DNA of 20,071 bases, taken from positions 1 through 20,071 of the forward strand of contig JANPLI010000188.1 of the NCBI GenBank assembly GCA_031426455.1, read 5' to 3'. The notes beneath the pieces are model-generated. The model had not been told where the DNA came from, made no database searches, and saw nothing but the letters and a program-made list of their open reading frames with translations. Below are positions 1 to 7,952 of the stretch, in pieces; position 1 is the stretch's first letter; the number at the start of each line of letters is the position of its first letter. This stretch comes from JANNMJ01 sp031426455 (GTDB lineage: Bacteria; Bacteroidota; Bacteroidia; Cytophagales; Hymenobacteraceae). The translations under genes were made by a program, and so were the position numbers.

Positions 1-759
1 GCTATCGAGTTGGCCTTGCAACGCGGCCAGGGTCTGAGTTTCGGCCGTTAGCAGGGTGCGGAGGCGCTCGGTGCGGGCCGTATCAGTGGCGGGCAACTGA
101 ATAGTCTGCTGAATGGCGGTGGCCAAGGCCAAAGCACGCACCCAGACAGGACCGGGCGCGGCCGGCTTTTCCGCCGAAACCGCCCCACTAGTATCAGCAG
201 CCACGACTGGCACCGGCACAGGTAGCGGCAGCGGCACGGGTAACGCCCCCGGCAGCGGCACGGGCACGGGCACCGCCGCAACCGGAGCCGGTTGTGGCAC
301 AAGGGTCCCGCCGCCCGCCGCAGCCCACCGGTAACGGACAGGCGCCGACGCGGCGGAAGGAGCAGCAGCGGGCATCAACGGGCGCGTGACACGGGCGGGT
401 CGGTCAAAACCCAAAAAAGCCACCCCACCACCATCACCACCCCGCACCACCTCACCACCCCGCACCACCTCACCACCATCACCACCCCGTACCACCACCA
501 CCTCACCACCCTTTACCACCTCACCACCCGTCATCACCCCACTCCCGCCCCACCATAGCAGCGCGCCCACGGCTACCCCCGCCGCGAACGGCCGCAGACG
601 GGCGCCCCAGCCAGGCGGCGGCGGGGGTGGCGGCAGACTGCCGCGCAGGCGCTCCCAGCCACCGGGCTCGGGCACGGGCACGGGCGTGAAGGCCGCCAAC
701 TGGCGGCGGAGCTGCTCGTCGAAGGAGAATTCGTTGGGCGCGTTATCAGGAGCGTTCAT
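1..759 (-). CDS. Anti-sigma-factor-like membrane protein, partial (runs off left edge)
   Basis: The frame is open from an ATG at 759 to the window edge (253 residues, no stop). That ATG lies inside the last codons of the sigma-factor gene, a 14 bp overlap that implies translational coupling. The N-terminus has a short acidic/Arg helix (residues 12-22) and a Pro...GGWERLRGSL stretch, which resembles the 'PPxxxW..I/L' start of Bacteroidota proteins encoded beside ECF sigma factors. One probable membrane span follows at about 75-93 (PFAAGVAVGALLWWGGSG). After it come GGEVV(K/R) repeats (about 98-113 and 117-133), then a Val-Pro-rich tract (about 161-190), and finally a Gln/Thr-rich, probably helical stretch. 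By position and layout it should bind and restrain the sigma factor on the cytoplasmic side and sense something outside. No named anti-sigma domain is recognisable, so the role is inferred from context. Confidence 0.75.
   Translation of the reverse strand, partial: MNAPDNAPNEFSFDEQLRRQLAAFTPVPVPEPGGWERLRGSLPPPPPPPGWGARLRPFAAGVAVGALLWWGGSGVMTGGEVVKGGEVVVVRGGDGGEVVRGGEVVRGGDGGGVAFLGFDRPARVTRPLMPAAAPSAASAPVRYRWAAAGGGTLVPQPAPVAAVPVPVPLPGALPVPLPLPVPVPVVAADTSGAVSAEKPAAPGPVWVRALALATAIQQTIQLPATDTARTERLRTLLTAETQTLAALQGQLDS
202..300 (-). repeat. In-gene Val/Leu-Pro repeat tract
   Basis: GGCACGGGCACGGG- and GGCAGCGGCACGGG-type 6 bp repeats encode alternating Val-Pro/Leu-Pro on the minus strand, with a short non-repeat break in the middle. 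Such a tract would form an extended rigid spacer in the extracytoplasmic part of the anti-sigma-like protein. A smaller VPVPVPEPG copy sits near its N-terminus. Confidence 0.75.
421..528 (-). repeat. In-gene 18 bp repeats encoding GGEVV(K/R) hexapeptides
   Basis: On the plus strand this stretch is almost only CACC/TCACC/ACC triplets. Read as coding DNA on the minus strand it gives GGEVVK, GGEVVVVR, GGD, GGEVVR, GGEVVR, GGD, GGGV. The unit is 18 bp and two neighbouring units are identical. It lies just after the predicted membrane span of the anti-sigma-like protein. Strong strand asymmetry (almost no G on the plus strand) and exact neighbouring copies suggest growth by replication slippage. 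Confidence 0.85.
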
Positions 760-1318
760 CGCGAAAGGGAAGAAGGACGGTTTCGGAACGGCGCACCAGT
801 TCGGCCAGCAGCCGCCGCGCGCGGGATAATTGAGAAGAAGACGTGCGCTCGTCGATGCCGAGCTGCTCGCCGATTTCCTGGTGCGAGTAGCCCTCCACGC
901 AATACAGGTTCAGCACGAGGCGGTAGATATCGGGCAGCCGGGCAATGAGCGCCACCAGGTCGTGCCCGGCCAGGCGGCTTAAGGCATCGGCATCGGCGGA
1001 AGAGAGGTCGGCGGCGGCGTCGAGGTCCAGCTCCGGCGCCCGGCGCATCTGCTGGCGGTAGTGGTCGAGGCAGGTGCTGATGGCCACGCGCCGCACCCAG
1101 GCTTCCAGCGGACCATCGGCCCGGTACTGCGGCAGCCGCGCAAAGACGCGGATGAACGCCTCCTGCACCAGGTCTTCGGCCTGCACCCGCGAGCGCGCGT
1201 ACCGCACGCAGACGTGCAGCAGGCGCGGGGCAAAGTGGTGGTAGAACGCCTCCTGGGCGGCCGGCTCGTGACGCAGGCAGCCGGGCAAATAAGCTTCGGG
1301 GGCGGGAAGGGCAGCCAC
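746..1318 (-). CDS. ECF-type RNA polymerase sigma factor (sigma-70 family)
   Basis: Directs RNA polymerase to a specific promoter set, normally under control of a partner anti-sigma factor. Numbered from the chosen GTG start (190 residues), region 2 is clear: EDLVQEAFIRVF at about 48-59 and WVRRVAISTCLDHYR at about 74-88. Region 4 spans about 128-171, with the helix-turn-helix GYSHQEIGEQLGI followed by SSSQLSRARRLL. The frame extends upstream to a GTG at 1453 (235 residues), but the extra 45 residues are Arg/Gly-rich, unlike the family, and would leave only 17 bp to the divergent ATPase gene. GTG 1318 fits the usual ECF length. A TACCTTCC box at 1334-1327 could be a -7 element, giving an almost leaderless mRNA. 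The start is therefore uncertain; the family is not. The stop overlaps the downstream anti-sigma-like gene. Confidence 0.9.
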   Translation of the reverse strand: MAALPAPEAYLPGCLRHEPAAQEAFYHHFAPRLLHVCVRYARSRVQAEDLVQEAFIRVFARLPQYRADGPLEAWVRRVAISTCLDHYRQQMRRAPELDLDAAADLSSADADALSRLAGHDLVALIARLPDIYRLVLNLYCVEGYSHQEIGEQLGIDERTSSSQLSRARRLLAELVRRSETVLLPFRDERS

Positions 1319-1470
1319 AGGAATGGGGAAGGTACCCCAATGACGCTGCCCGGCGCGGAAGTACGGCGAGCGCCGCAAAAAAAACCGGCCGCCACGCCGC
1401 ACCCGCCCGTTCGGCCCCAACTTGCAGGGCCGGGCACCACTGCCCGGCTTCACTGCCTGTTCTGCCCCCT

Positions 1471-2652
1471 ATGGCTTCTGCCGCCGCCCATCTTCCTGCT
1501 TCCCCCCTCCCCGCTCCTGGCCCGGCCGGCCCGCCGTCGGCGGCGCCGCATTCGGGCGTGGCCGCTTCTTCGCTGGAAGCCGTCTATTATTTCCACCCCC
1601 ACGCCTGGTTCCTGACCCGCTATGGGCGCCTGCCGCTGCGGCGCATCTATGAGCTGCCTTCCGATAAAGTGCTCCACGCCTTCCGGCAGACGCTGCTCGA
1701 CTGGTATTCCGACCTGCCCGCGCGCACCGTGGCGGCCACGGAATTCTACGACCACCTGCACCCCGACGGCCTGGCGCACTGGGGCGCCTACGAAGTGGCG
1801 CCCGGCCTGCTGGTGTTCTTCGGTACCCGCGCCGACTATGGCCCCGACGATGTGCAGCTCCTCTACGACCCCGCCCACGCCGACGCTCATACCACCGAGC
1901 TGGAACGCCTCAGCGCCCACCTCACCACGCTGCTCCAGCCCGAAAAAGCCGCCGAACACCACCAGATCTGGGTGATGCAGGCTTCGGAAGGCGACGTGCG
2001 CTTCCGCCCGCTCGATATCACGCTGCCGAAACTGACGCTGGAAACGCACTACAACGACGACCTCGGCCCGATCCACGAGCGGCTTGTGGCGCGCCTGTGC
2101 CAGCCCCGCGACAAGGGCATCGTGATCCTGCACGGCCCGCCCGGCACCGGCAAAACGTCGTATATCCGCCACCTCTGCGGCCTGACCACCAAGCGCAAGC
2201 TCTTCATTCCGCCCAACCTGGCCCCGCAACTCGCCGACCCCGGCTTCATCAACCAGCTTTACCACAACACCGACTCGATTCTGCTGATCGAAGACGCCGA
2301 GCAGCTTTTGCTGCGACGCGACGACGGGCGCGGGCTGCCGGGAGCCGTCAGCAACCTGCTGAACCTCTCGGACGGGCTGCTCTCGGACTGCTTCCACATC
2401 CAGATCATCTGCACCTTCAACACCGACCTGGCCCGCATCGACCCGGCCCTACTCCGCAAAGGGCGCCTGATTGCCGCCTATGAGTTCGGGCCTTTGGCGC
2501 AGGCCAAAGCCGCCGCCCTGGCTGCCAGCCTGGGCCAATCGGAAGCCGTCACCACCGACCTGACCCTGGCCGAACTCTACGCCCGCGAAGAGCCGGAACC
2601 CGCCGGGGGGCCGCCCGCCAAACGGGCCATCGGGTTCGGGGCGGGGCGGTAA
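1471..2652 (+). CDS. AAA family ATPase
   Basis: A 393-residue soluble protein. It starts with about 30 low-complexity Ala/Pro residues, then an N-terminal domain of about 160 residues (35-195) that I do not recognise. The AAA module follows: Walker A GPPGTGKT at 222-229, Walker B ILLIED at 270-275, a sensor-1 Asn in CTFNTD (about 317) and an LRKGRL segment (328-333) that may supply the arginine finger. It should couple ATP hydrolysis to remodelling a protein or complex; the substrate is unknown. The single classical AAA domain near the C-terminus resembles stand-alone BCS1/FtsH-type AAA modules more than MoxR or McrB. It is transcribed away from the sigma-factor pair and has no same-strand partner close by. 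The ATG has no Shine-Dalgarno sequence, as is normal in this phylum. The C-terminal 20 residues are Gly/Pro-rich and probably unstructured. Confidence 0.88.
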   Translation: MASAAAHLPASPLPAPGPAGPPSAAPHSGVAASSLEAVYYFHPHAWFLTRYGRLPLRRIYELPSDKVLHAFRQTLLDWYSDLPARTVAATEFYDHLHPDGLAHWGAYEVAPGLLVFFGTRADYGPDDVQLLYDPAHADAHTTELERLSAHLTTLLQPEKAAEHHQIWVMQASEGDVRFRPLDITLPKLTLETHYNDDLGPIHERLVARLCQPRDKGIVILHGPPGTGKTSYIRHLCGLTTKRKLFIPPNLAPQLADPGFINQLYHNTDSILLIEDAEQLLLRRDDGRGLPGAVSNLLNLSDGLLSDCFHIQIICTFNTDLARIDPALLRKGRLIAAYEFGPLAQAKAAALAASLGQSEAVTTDLTLAELYAREEPEPAGGPPAKRAIGFGAGR

Positions 2653-2729
2653 GCGCCGGCCGGAGCGGACGCATTTCCGGAGGCACTGAATCGAAGCAAA
2701 GGAACGCGGAGGAACGCCGTGGCAACAAC

Positions 2730-2810
2730 GGAACGCGGATGAACGCGGAGGGAAAGACGCGGATCGTAAATCCGCCCAAATCCGCTTTCATCCGCGTTCC
2801 AACGATCCGC
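2730..2810. repeat. Intergenic inverted repeats (GCGGATGAACGCGGA type)
   Basis: A 20 bp arm at 2730-2749 pairs with 2781-2800 (19 of 20 positions). A second arm at 2759-2767 pairs with 2802-2810 (9 of 9). The pairs interlock (A-B-A'-B') rather than nest, so they cannot both form as simple hairpins. The words (AACGCGGATGAACGCGGA, ATCCGCGTTC) look like dispersed intergenic repeats I recall from many environmental bacteria. Further degenerate copies (AACGCGGAGGAACGC) lie at about 2702-2717. Confidence 0.7.
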
Positions 2811-3007
2811 ACGGCCCCATTCGGCTTTACTCTCCTTCGCGTCTTTGCGCCTTCGCGGGAAATTTGGAAAGAAGAAACGGCCAGCAGGCGGCTCAACGAA
2901 TACCCAAAGAGGCCTCGGACGTTTGCCCTGATTCTGGAGTCGTAACCCTGGCGGAATATCGTCGTTACCCTGCCGATCGGCACGGTGATTGCGCGACGCC
3001 GGCAGGA

Positions 3008-3033
3008 TTTTTTCCAGTTTTTTTTGTTTTTTT
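3008..3033 (+). promoter_or_regulatory. T-rich leader directly before the start codon
   Basis: Runs of six, eight and seven T, split only by CCAG and G, end exactly at the ATG at 3034. In such GC-rich DNA this is exceptional. No Shine-Dalgarno sequence is present. In Bacteroidota, A/U-rich leaders are known to favour initiation without one. The tract helps to choose ATG 3034 over the upstream GTG at 2989 in the same frame, whose reading would pass through the T runs. Confidence 0.5.
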
Positions 3034-6000
3034 ATGGAACACCCATTCTTTGCTGACTCCGGACGGCGCCCCGCGCCGCGCCGTACCCCCGCCCTGCTGG
3101 CGGCGGGCTTATTGGCCCTGACGGCCGTCACTGCCCCCGCATCGGCGCAGACCCTGTACGGGCTGACGACGATCACCGGCACGTCGATGTTTATCCCGCT
3201 GCCGCCGGTCGGCTCGCAGGTCATCGGTACCATCAACCCCACCAACGGCGCCGCCAACCTGGCCGGCGCCATTCCAATCACCGGGGTGACGGCTGGCCAA
3301 ACGCTCGTGGGCATCGACGCGCGCCCCGCCACCGGCGAGCTTTGGGCGCTGGGCTACGACGCCAGCCTGACGACCAATAACACCCGCCTCTACACGCTAA
3401 ACCCCGCCACCGGCGTGGCGACGGCCGTCGGGCCGGGCGCTCTATCCCTGGACCTGGGCACCGACCCGAACCGCATCGGCTTTGACTTCAACCCCACCGT
3501 GGACCGCATCCGGGTGGTGAGCCAGAATGATAAGTCGTTCCGCCTCAACCCCAATACCGGCGGCCTGGTGACGCAGGACGGTAACCTGGCCTACCCCGGC
3601 AACGTGCCCACCGCGAACCCGCAGGTGGGCACGGCTTTTTATACGAACTCGACCATCGGCGCCACCGCCACGACGTTTTACGTGCTGGACGAAACCGCCG
3701 GCAGCGGGCGGCTGGTGACGGTCAATCCGCCCAACGTCGGTACGCTGGCCAGCTTCGTGCCGCTGACGCTGGACACCGGCACGGGGCCGTTCCCAATTGG
3801 CTCCGGCGTGAAGCTCGACGCCGATACGTACCTCGACCCCATCACGAAGCAAACCACCGTGCGGCTGGTGGAAGTGACCGGCGTGGCCAACAACTTCGCC
3901 TCCAACCTCTACACACTGCCGCTGACCGGTCCCAACGCCGGGCAGGCCGTGCGGCTGGGTAATATCCTGTTCGGCGGCTCGCCGGCCGAAGTGCGCGACA
4001 TTGCGTTCGCCATCGACCGCACCGCACCCGCCCCCAGTGGCCAACTGACCTACGCCATCAGCAGCACCAGCACGCTGCTCTCGTTCAACTCCGGCAACCC
4101 GGAATTTATCCTGGCCGCGACGCCGATCACCGGGCTGACGGCGGGTGAAACCCTGGCCGGGCTGGATGCGCGCCCGGCCACCGGCCAGCTCTACGCTCTG
4201 GGCTATAATGCCACAGCCCAAACCGGCACCATCTACACGCTGAATGCCGGCACCGCCGCGCTGACGGCCGTCAACGCCACCCCCGTGGCGATGCCGCTGG
4301 GCACCGGCACCGACCGCATCGGCTTCGACTTCAACCCCACCGTGGACCGCATCCGGATCGTGGCCACCAACGGCGCTAACCTGCGGCTGAACCCGGCAGA
4401 CGCCACGTTCATCACCGATACGAACCTCGCGGCCGGGCCGAGCATCGGCGCCGCCGCCTACACCAATAACCAGAGCAACGCCAACACCACGCAGCTCTTC
4501 GACTTCGACGCCACCACCGGCACGCTCTACCTCCAGAATCCGCCCAACGCCGGGGCGCTGGTGGCCGTGGGCGCGGGCCTGAACAACTCCGGCCTCGGCG
4601 CTGCTGCTGCCGCTGATGGGGCTGATTTCGACATCTTCAACACGCCCGCCACTACCACTAACCTGGCGTTGCTGGCCCTGAACACCGACGCTACCGCCGG
4701 CCGGACGGCCTTCGACCGCCTCTACACCGTGAACCTGGCCACCGGCGCCGCCACCTTGGTGAACTCCATCGGGCTGGCCACCAACGTGACCGGCCTGGCC
4801 GTCGGCATCTCGGCCGGTACGCTGCTGACCTGGACCGGCGCTTCGTCCACGGCCTGGGGCCTGGCCGGCAACTGGTCGCCGGCGCAAATCCCGGCGGCCA
4901 ACAATGACGTGCTGATTCCCGGCGCGCCCATCAATCAGCCCACCGTCAGCGACGCCCAGCAGGCCCGCAATATCACCCTGGGCTCCGGCGCCATCCTGAA
5001 TCTGGCCAGCGGCGGCACCCTGACCGGCGGCGGTAGCTTTACCTCCAACGGCGCCACCGTGACCGGCGCGGGCACCGGTACCCTGATGCTGGCCGGCACC
5101 GGCGCGCAAACCATCGGCGGCACCGGCACGCTGACATTCCCGAACCTGACCGTGAGCAGCGGCGGCACCGGCGCCACCGCCGCGCTGGACGTGCGCGTGG
5201 TGCGCCTGCTGACGCTCAACGCCAACCTCAGCATCGGTGGCACCGGCGCCCTGACGCTGCTTTCGAGCGCCGCCGGGGGCCAGGGCCAGGTGATCAATAA
5301 CGGCACGGCAGCGGTGTCCGGTGCAGCCACGGTGCAGGTCCGCATCAACCCGTCCTTCAACGCCGGGCTGGGCTACCGTCACGTCAGCTCGCCCGTGGTG
5401 GCAACCACCGTGGAAGACCTGGCCACGACCGGCTACACGCCGAAGGTGAACAGCGCCTACAACGCCATCCCGACGCCCGCCCTGACGGCGGCGCAATTCC
5501 CGAACATCTTCGGCTACGACGAAACACGCGGCGGCGCGGCCCTGACGGCTTTCAGCCTGGGCTACTTCTCGCCCAACACCCTGAACGACCCGCTCGTCCA
5601 GGGCCGGGGCTACTCGGCTTATATGACGGGCGGCGTGGTGCCGGATTTCGTCGGCATCCTGGGCAACGGCACCGTTGGGCCACTCACCCTGACCCGCACC
5701 GGCGTAGGCACCGGCAACCCCAACAACGACAAAACCGGCTGGCACCTGCTCGGCAACCCCTACCCGGCACCGCTGGACTGGGACCTGATTCCGGCCAGTG
5801 AATTTCAGCCCGGCGGCGCCTACCAGGGCCTGAGCGGTTCGATCTCGGTGTTCCGGTCCACGGGCGCCAACAGCGGCCAGTACCTGCTGCGCGCCAACAA
5901 CGCCGGCTCGCTGCCAAACGGCGAAGTGGCCGTGGGTCAGGGCTTTTTCACCCGCGTGGTGAGTGGCGAGAGCGCCTCGTTCTCGTTCCTGAACGCCTAC

Positions 6001-6738
6001 CGGGTGTCGGCCTACGCCAACACGCCGCACTACCGCGCTGCCGCCGACCCGCGTCCGCTGCTGACGCTGGGCCTGCGCGCCGCCACCGCCTCGGCCGTGA
6101 CCGATGAGCTGACCGTGTACTTCCAGGACGGCGCCACCGCCGCCCTCGATGCGCCCTTCGACGCTCCCCGCCCCGGCCACAACCTCGGCAACGTGCCCAC
6201 TCTCTCGGCCCTGACCACCGACGGCGCGGAAGTGGCCGTCGATGGCCGCCCGCTGACGGCCCTCGCCGGCACCACCGTCGAGCTGGCCCTGGCCCTGCCC
6301 ACCGCCGGCGCCCACCAACTGACGGCCGCGCGCCTCGCCAACCTGGCCGGTACGCCGGTGGCGCTGCTCGACCGCCTGACGGGCACGACCTATGACCTGA
6401 CCACCACGCCCACGGTCCGCTTCACGGCCGCCCGTGCCGGCGACGTGACCGGCCGCTTCGCCCTCGTCTTCGGTCAGCGGGTGCTGGGCGTGGGCACTGC
6501 TACCACCTCCGTGGCGGTGCTCCAACTAACTCCGAACCCGGCCCGCGCCGCCGTGCGCGTGGCGGGCCTGCCCACGGGCGCCACCATCCTGACGCTGGTG
6601 GACGCCACCGGCCGCACCGTATTGCGCCGCCCGGCCCCGGCTTCCGCGTCGGAAACCACCCTCGACCTGACGGGCGTGGCCCCCGGCGTGTACACGCTCC
6701 GGGCCGGCGCGCTGACCCAGCGCCTGGTGGTGGAATAG
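3034..6738 (+). CDS. Secreted protein with two DUF4394 domains and a T9SS sorting domain
   Basis: 1234 residues. A Sec signal peptide (Arg-rich n-region, LLAAGLLALTAVTAPASA, cleavage after about residue 38) is followed by two DUF4394 copies (about 40-325 and 338-540). Their hallmark RIGFDFNPTVDRIR occurs at about 147 and 428, and each copy also has a DARPATGxLxALGY motif. From about 599 a WTGASSTAWGLAGNWSP segment begins a Gly/Thr-rich, probably beta-helical or beta-sandwich region. At about 902 comes GWHLLGNPYPAPLDW, typical of Bacteroidota surface proteins. The last 70 residues (about 1164-1234, TPNPA...GVYTLRAG...LVVE) are a type A T9SS sorting domain, so the protein should cross the outer membrane and be anchored or released. 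Its ligand or activity is unknown; DUF4394 has no assigned function. It stands alone between a T-rich leader and a strong terminator. Confidence 0.92.
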   Translation: MEHPFFADSGRRPAPRRTPALLAAGLLALTAVTAPASAQTLYGLTTITGTSMFIPLPPVGSQVIGTINPTNGAANLAGAIPITGVTAGQTLVGIDARPATGELWALGYDASLTTNNTRLYTLNPATGVATAVGPGALSLDLGTDPNRIGFDFNPTVDRIRVVSQNDKSFRLNPNTGGLVTQDGNLAYPGNVPTANPQVGTAFYTNSTIGATATTFYVLDETAGSGRLVTVNPPNVGTLASFVPLTLDTGTGPFPIGSGVKLDADTYLDPITKQTTVRLVEVTGVANNFASNLYTLPLTGPNAGQAVRLGNILFGGSPAEVRDIAFAIDRTAPAPSGQLTYAISSTSTLLSFNSGNPEFILAATPITGLTAGETLAGLDARPATGQLYALGYNATAQTGTIYTLNAGTAALTAVNATPVAMPLGTGTDRIGFDFNPTVDRIRIVATNGANLRLNPADATFITDTNLAAGPSIGAAAYTNNQSNANTTQLFDFDATTGTLYLQNPPNAGALVAVGAGLNNSGLGAAAAADGADFDIFNTPATTTNLALLALNTDATAGRTAFDRLYTVNLATGAATLVNSIGLATNVTGLAVGISAGTLLTWTGASSTAWGLAGNWSPAQIPAANNDVLIPGAPINQPTVSDAQQARNITLGSGAILNLASGGTLTGGGSFTSNGATVTGAGTGTLMLAGTGAQTIGGTGTLTFPNLTVSSGGTGATAALDVRVVRLLTLNANLSIGGTGALTLLSSAAGGQGQVINNGTAAVSGAATVQVRINPSFNAGLGYRHVSSPVVATTVEDLATTGYTPKVNSAYNAIPTPALTAAQFPNIFGYDETRGGAALTAFSLGYFSPNTLNDPLVQGRGYSAYMTGGVVPDFVGILGNGTVGPLTLTRTGVGTGNPNNDKTGWHLLGNPYPAPLDWDLIPASEFQPGGAYQGLSGSISVFRSTGANSGQYLLRANNAGSLPNGEVAVGQGFFTRVVSGESASFSFLNAYRVSAYANTPHYRAAADPRPLLTLGLRAATASAVTDELTVYFQDGATAALDAPFDAPRPGHNLGNVPTLSALTTDGAEVAVDGRPLTALAGTTVELALALPTAGAHQLTAARLANLAGTPVALLDRLTGTTYDLTTTPTVRFTAARAGDVTGRFALVFGQRVLGVGTATTSVAVLQLTPNPARAAVRVAGLPTGATILTLVDATGRTVLRRPAPASASETTLDLTGVAPGVYTLRAGALTQRLVVE

Positions 6739-6769
6739 GTTCGCCGGTCGGCTAACCCTGCATCTGCCC

Positions 6770-6804
6770 AAAAGGCCCAACGTGCGCTGCACGTTGGGCC
6801 TTTT
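6770..6804 (+). terminator. Intrinsic terminator after the DUF4394 gene
   Basis: A perfect 16 bp stem (AAAAGGCCCAACGTGC, 6770-6785, with 6789-6804) closes a GCT loop and ends in TTTT. It lies 31 bp after the stop codon. The A run on the left arm would let it work in both directions. Confidence 0.93.
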
Positions 6805-6869
6805 GATTTGGGTGAAACCCCGCGCCCGTCCGACGCGGCAGCTGCGTTTGACACGGCCTATCACTACGA

Positions 6870-7036
6870 TAGCGCGGTTTCGGACTCGGTGTCCGGAGAC
6901 GCGGGTCTCCGGCCCGCGCCACGCGGCGCGGGTTCGGCCAATTCGCGGCTCGCTTAGCGCGGCAGCGCTGCCGCGCTCGCGGGCCGGAGACCCGCGCTAC
7001 TTCGCTCGGCCGTACCCGGACGCCGAGACTGCGCTA
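6870..7036. mobile_element. MITE-like nested palindromic element, about 167 bp
   Basis: Imperfect terminal inverted repeats TAGCGCGGTTTCGG (6870-6883) and CCGAGACTGCGCTA (7023-7036) match at 12 of 14 positions. Inside are perfect 18 bp arms GCGGGTCTCCGGCCCGCG (6901-6918 with 6978-6995), and a perfect 22 bp palindrome is centred at 6966/6967. The ends may be a TA target duplication. There is no coding capacity, so it would be a non-autonomous element. GCGGGTCTCCGGCCCGC-type words look like known dispersed repeats of environmental bacteria. The mobile nature is inferred from structure only. Confidence 0.6.
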
Positions 7037-7051
7037 ACAAGTCGCAAAAAT

Positions 7052-7075
7052 GACAAATGGTGGTGCATATTTGTC
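7052..7075 (+). promoter_or_regulatory. Inverted repeat with a possible -7 box upstream of the hypothetical gene
   Basis: GACAAAT (7052-7058) and ATTTGTC (7069-7075) are perfect inverted repeats around a 10 bp spacer. CATATTTG at 7066-7073 resembles the Bacteroidota -7 element TAnnTTTG. No good -33 TTTG is seen at the right distance. It could be an operator-promoter for the gene at 7227, about 150 bp downstream. Confidence 0.35.
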
Positions 7076-7226
7076 GTACGCTACGCTGCGGGCAACGGCG
7101 GCCTTGCGGTCCGCTTCTTCTGCCCCGCCCCGTTGGGGTCGTTGCCGGCTATTGGGCGGCTCTTCGTTTCGTCACCTCGCTGGTGGCTTGCCACTGGTTT
7201 TAGTCCCCCCCCTCTACCGTTTCGTT

Positions 7227-7919
7227 ATGGCGACTCCCTACCGCGCCGAGTTCGACAATTTCTTCTCGAAGCTCGCCATTTCCCGCGTCAACTATAAGGC
7301 GCTGGCTACCTACACCCTTCGTACGGCGCAAGGCGCCGGGCTACCCGCCACCTTCGGGCCGACCCTGGCGGCGCTCGAAGCGCACCTCACGGCGTTCGAT
7401 GAGAACCTCACCGAGCGCCTCGACCCCACGGCCGGTACCACCGCCGCGTTTCAGCAGGCGCGCAAGGCGTGGCTGGCGTTCGTGGATGACGCGATGAAGG
7501 ACCACGTGACGCCCAAGCTCCGCAAAGCCGCCGCGTACGCCGACTTCAAGCAGTTTGGCAAGACCAAGCTCCGCAACCTGCCACAGGGCGACCTGCTGGT
7601 GGACTCGAAGGCGCTCCTCGCCCTGTATACCGAACACGCCGCCGCCCTCGGCGCCCCCGCGCTGGCCGCCAACGCGCAAGCCGTGTACGCCGCCCTGGTG
7701 GCCGCCGACACCACCCGCGACACCGAAGCCGCCAACCTTGATACCGCCCGCCTCGCCCTAGCCGGCGACCGTGACGAGATCGCCACCGACCTCTTCGCCG
7801 TCAAGTGCCTGCTCCACCTGCGGTTCCCCCACGACCCCGACAAGGTGTACAGCTTCTTTGATTTCTCGAAGGTGCGCCGCCCCACCAAAGCCCCGAAAGG
7901 CACCGCGCCAATGCTGTAA
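7227..7919 (+). CDS. Hypothetical protein, mostly helical
   Basis: 230 residues from ATG 7227. The frame is open further upstream to a non-ATG region, but those extra residues look like translated intergenic DNA. I do not recognise a family. The protein is rich in Ala, Leu, Lys and Asp, with no signal peptide or membrane span, and reads as a bundle of amphipathic helices. Visible landmarks are an N-terminal YRAEFDNFFSKL segment, a central KLRKAAAYADFKQFGKTKLR basic helix (about 115-135), and a C-terminal FPHDPDKVYSFFDFSKVRR stretch followed by a basic/Pro tail. There is no catalytic motif that I can name. It is flanked by a MITE-like element and a tandem-repeat block and faces mcrC tail to tail, so it is unlikely to be in an operon. 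Coding is supported by codon-position GC bias and a clean ATG. Confidence 0.75.
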   Translation: MATPYRAEFDNFFSKLAISRVNYKALATYTLRTAQGAGLPATFGPTLAALEAHLTAFDENLTERLDPTAGTTAAFQQARKAWLAFVDDAMKDHVTPKLRKAAAYADFKQFGKTKLRNLPQGDLLVDSKALLALYTEHAAALGAPALAANAQAVYAALVAADTTRDTEAANLDTARLALAGDRDEIATDLFAVKCLLHLRFPHDPDKVYSFFDFSKVRRPTKAPKGTAPML

Positions 7920-7952
7920 ACGCCGCTCTAAACCACGCTGCAAACTCTTGCG

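Larger units (their letters stand above)
2653..3033. other. Gene-free interval with dispersed-repeat debris and a leader
   Basis: No credible gene is present. It holds the inverted repeats at 2730-2810, a second repeat-like word CTCCTTCGCGTCTTTGCG (from 2832, continuing to 2859), about 110 bp without clear structure, and the T-rich leader of the next gene. I see no intrinsic terminator after the ATPase gene. Confidence 0.6.

Noticed and set aside
3442..6525. 1027-codon antisense ORF on the minus strand
   Set aside because: It lies wholly opposite the DUF4394 gene, has Gly/Gln/His/Val-rich composition without domains, and is expected from strong third-position GC in the sense gene.
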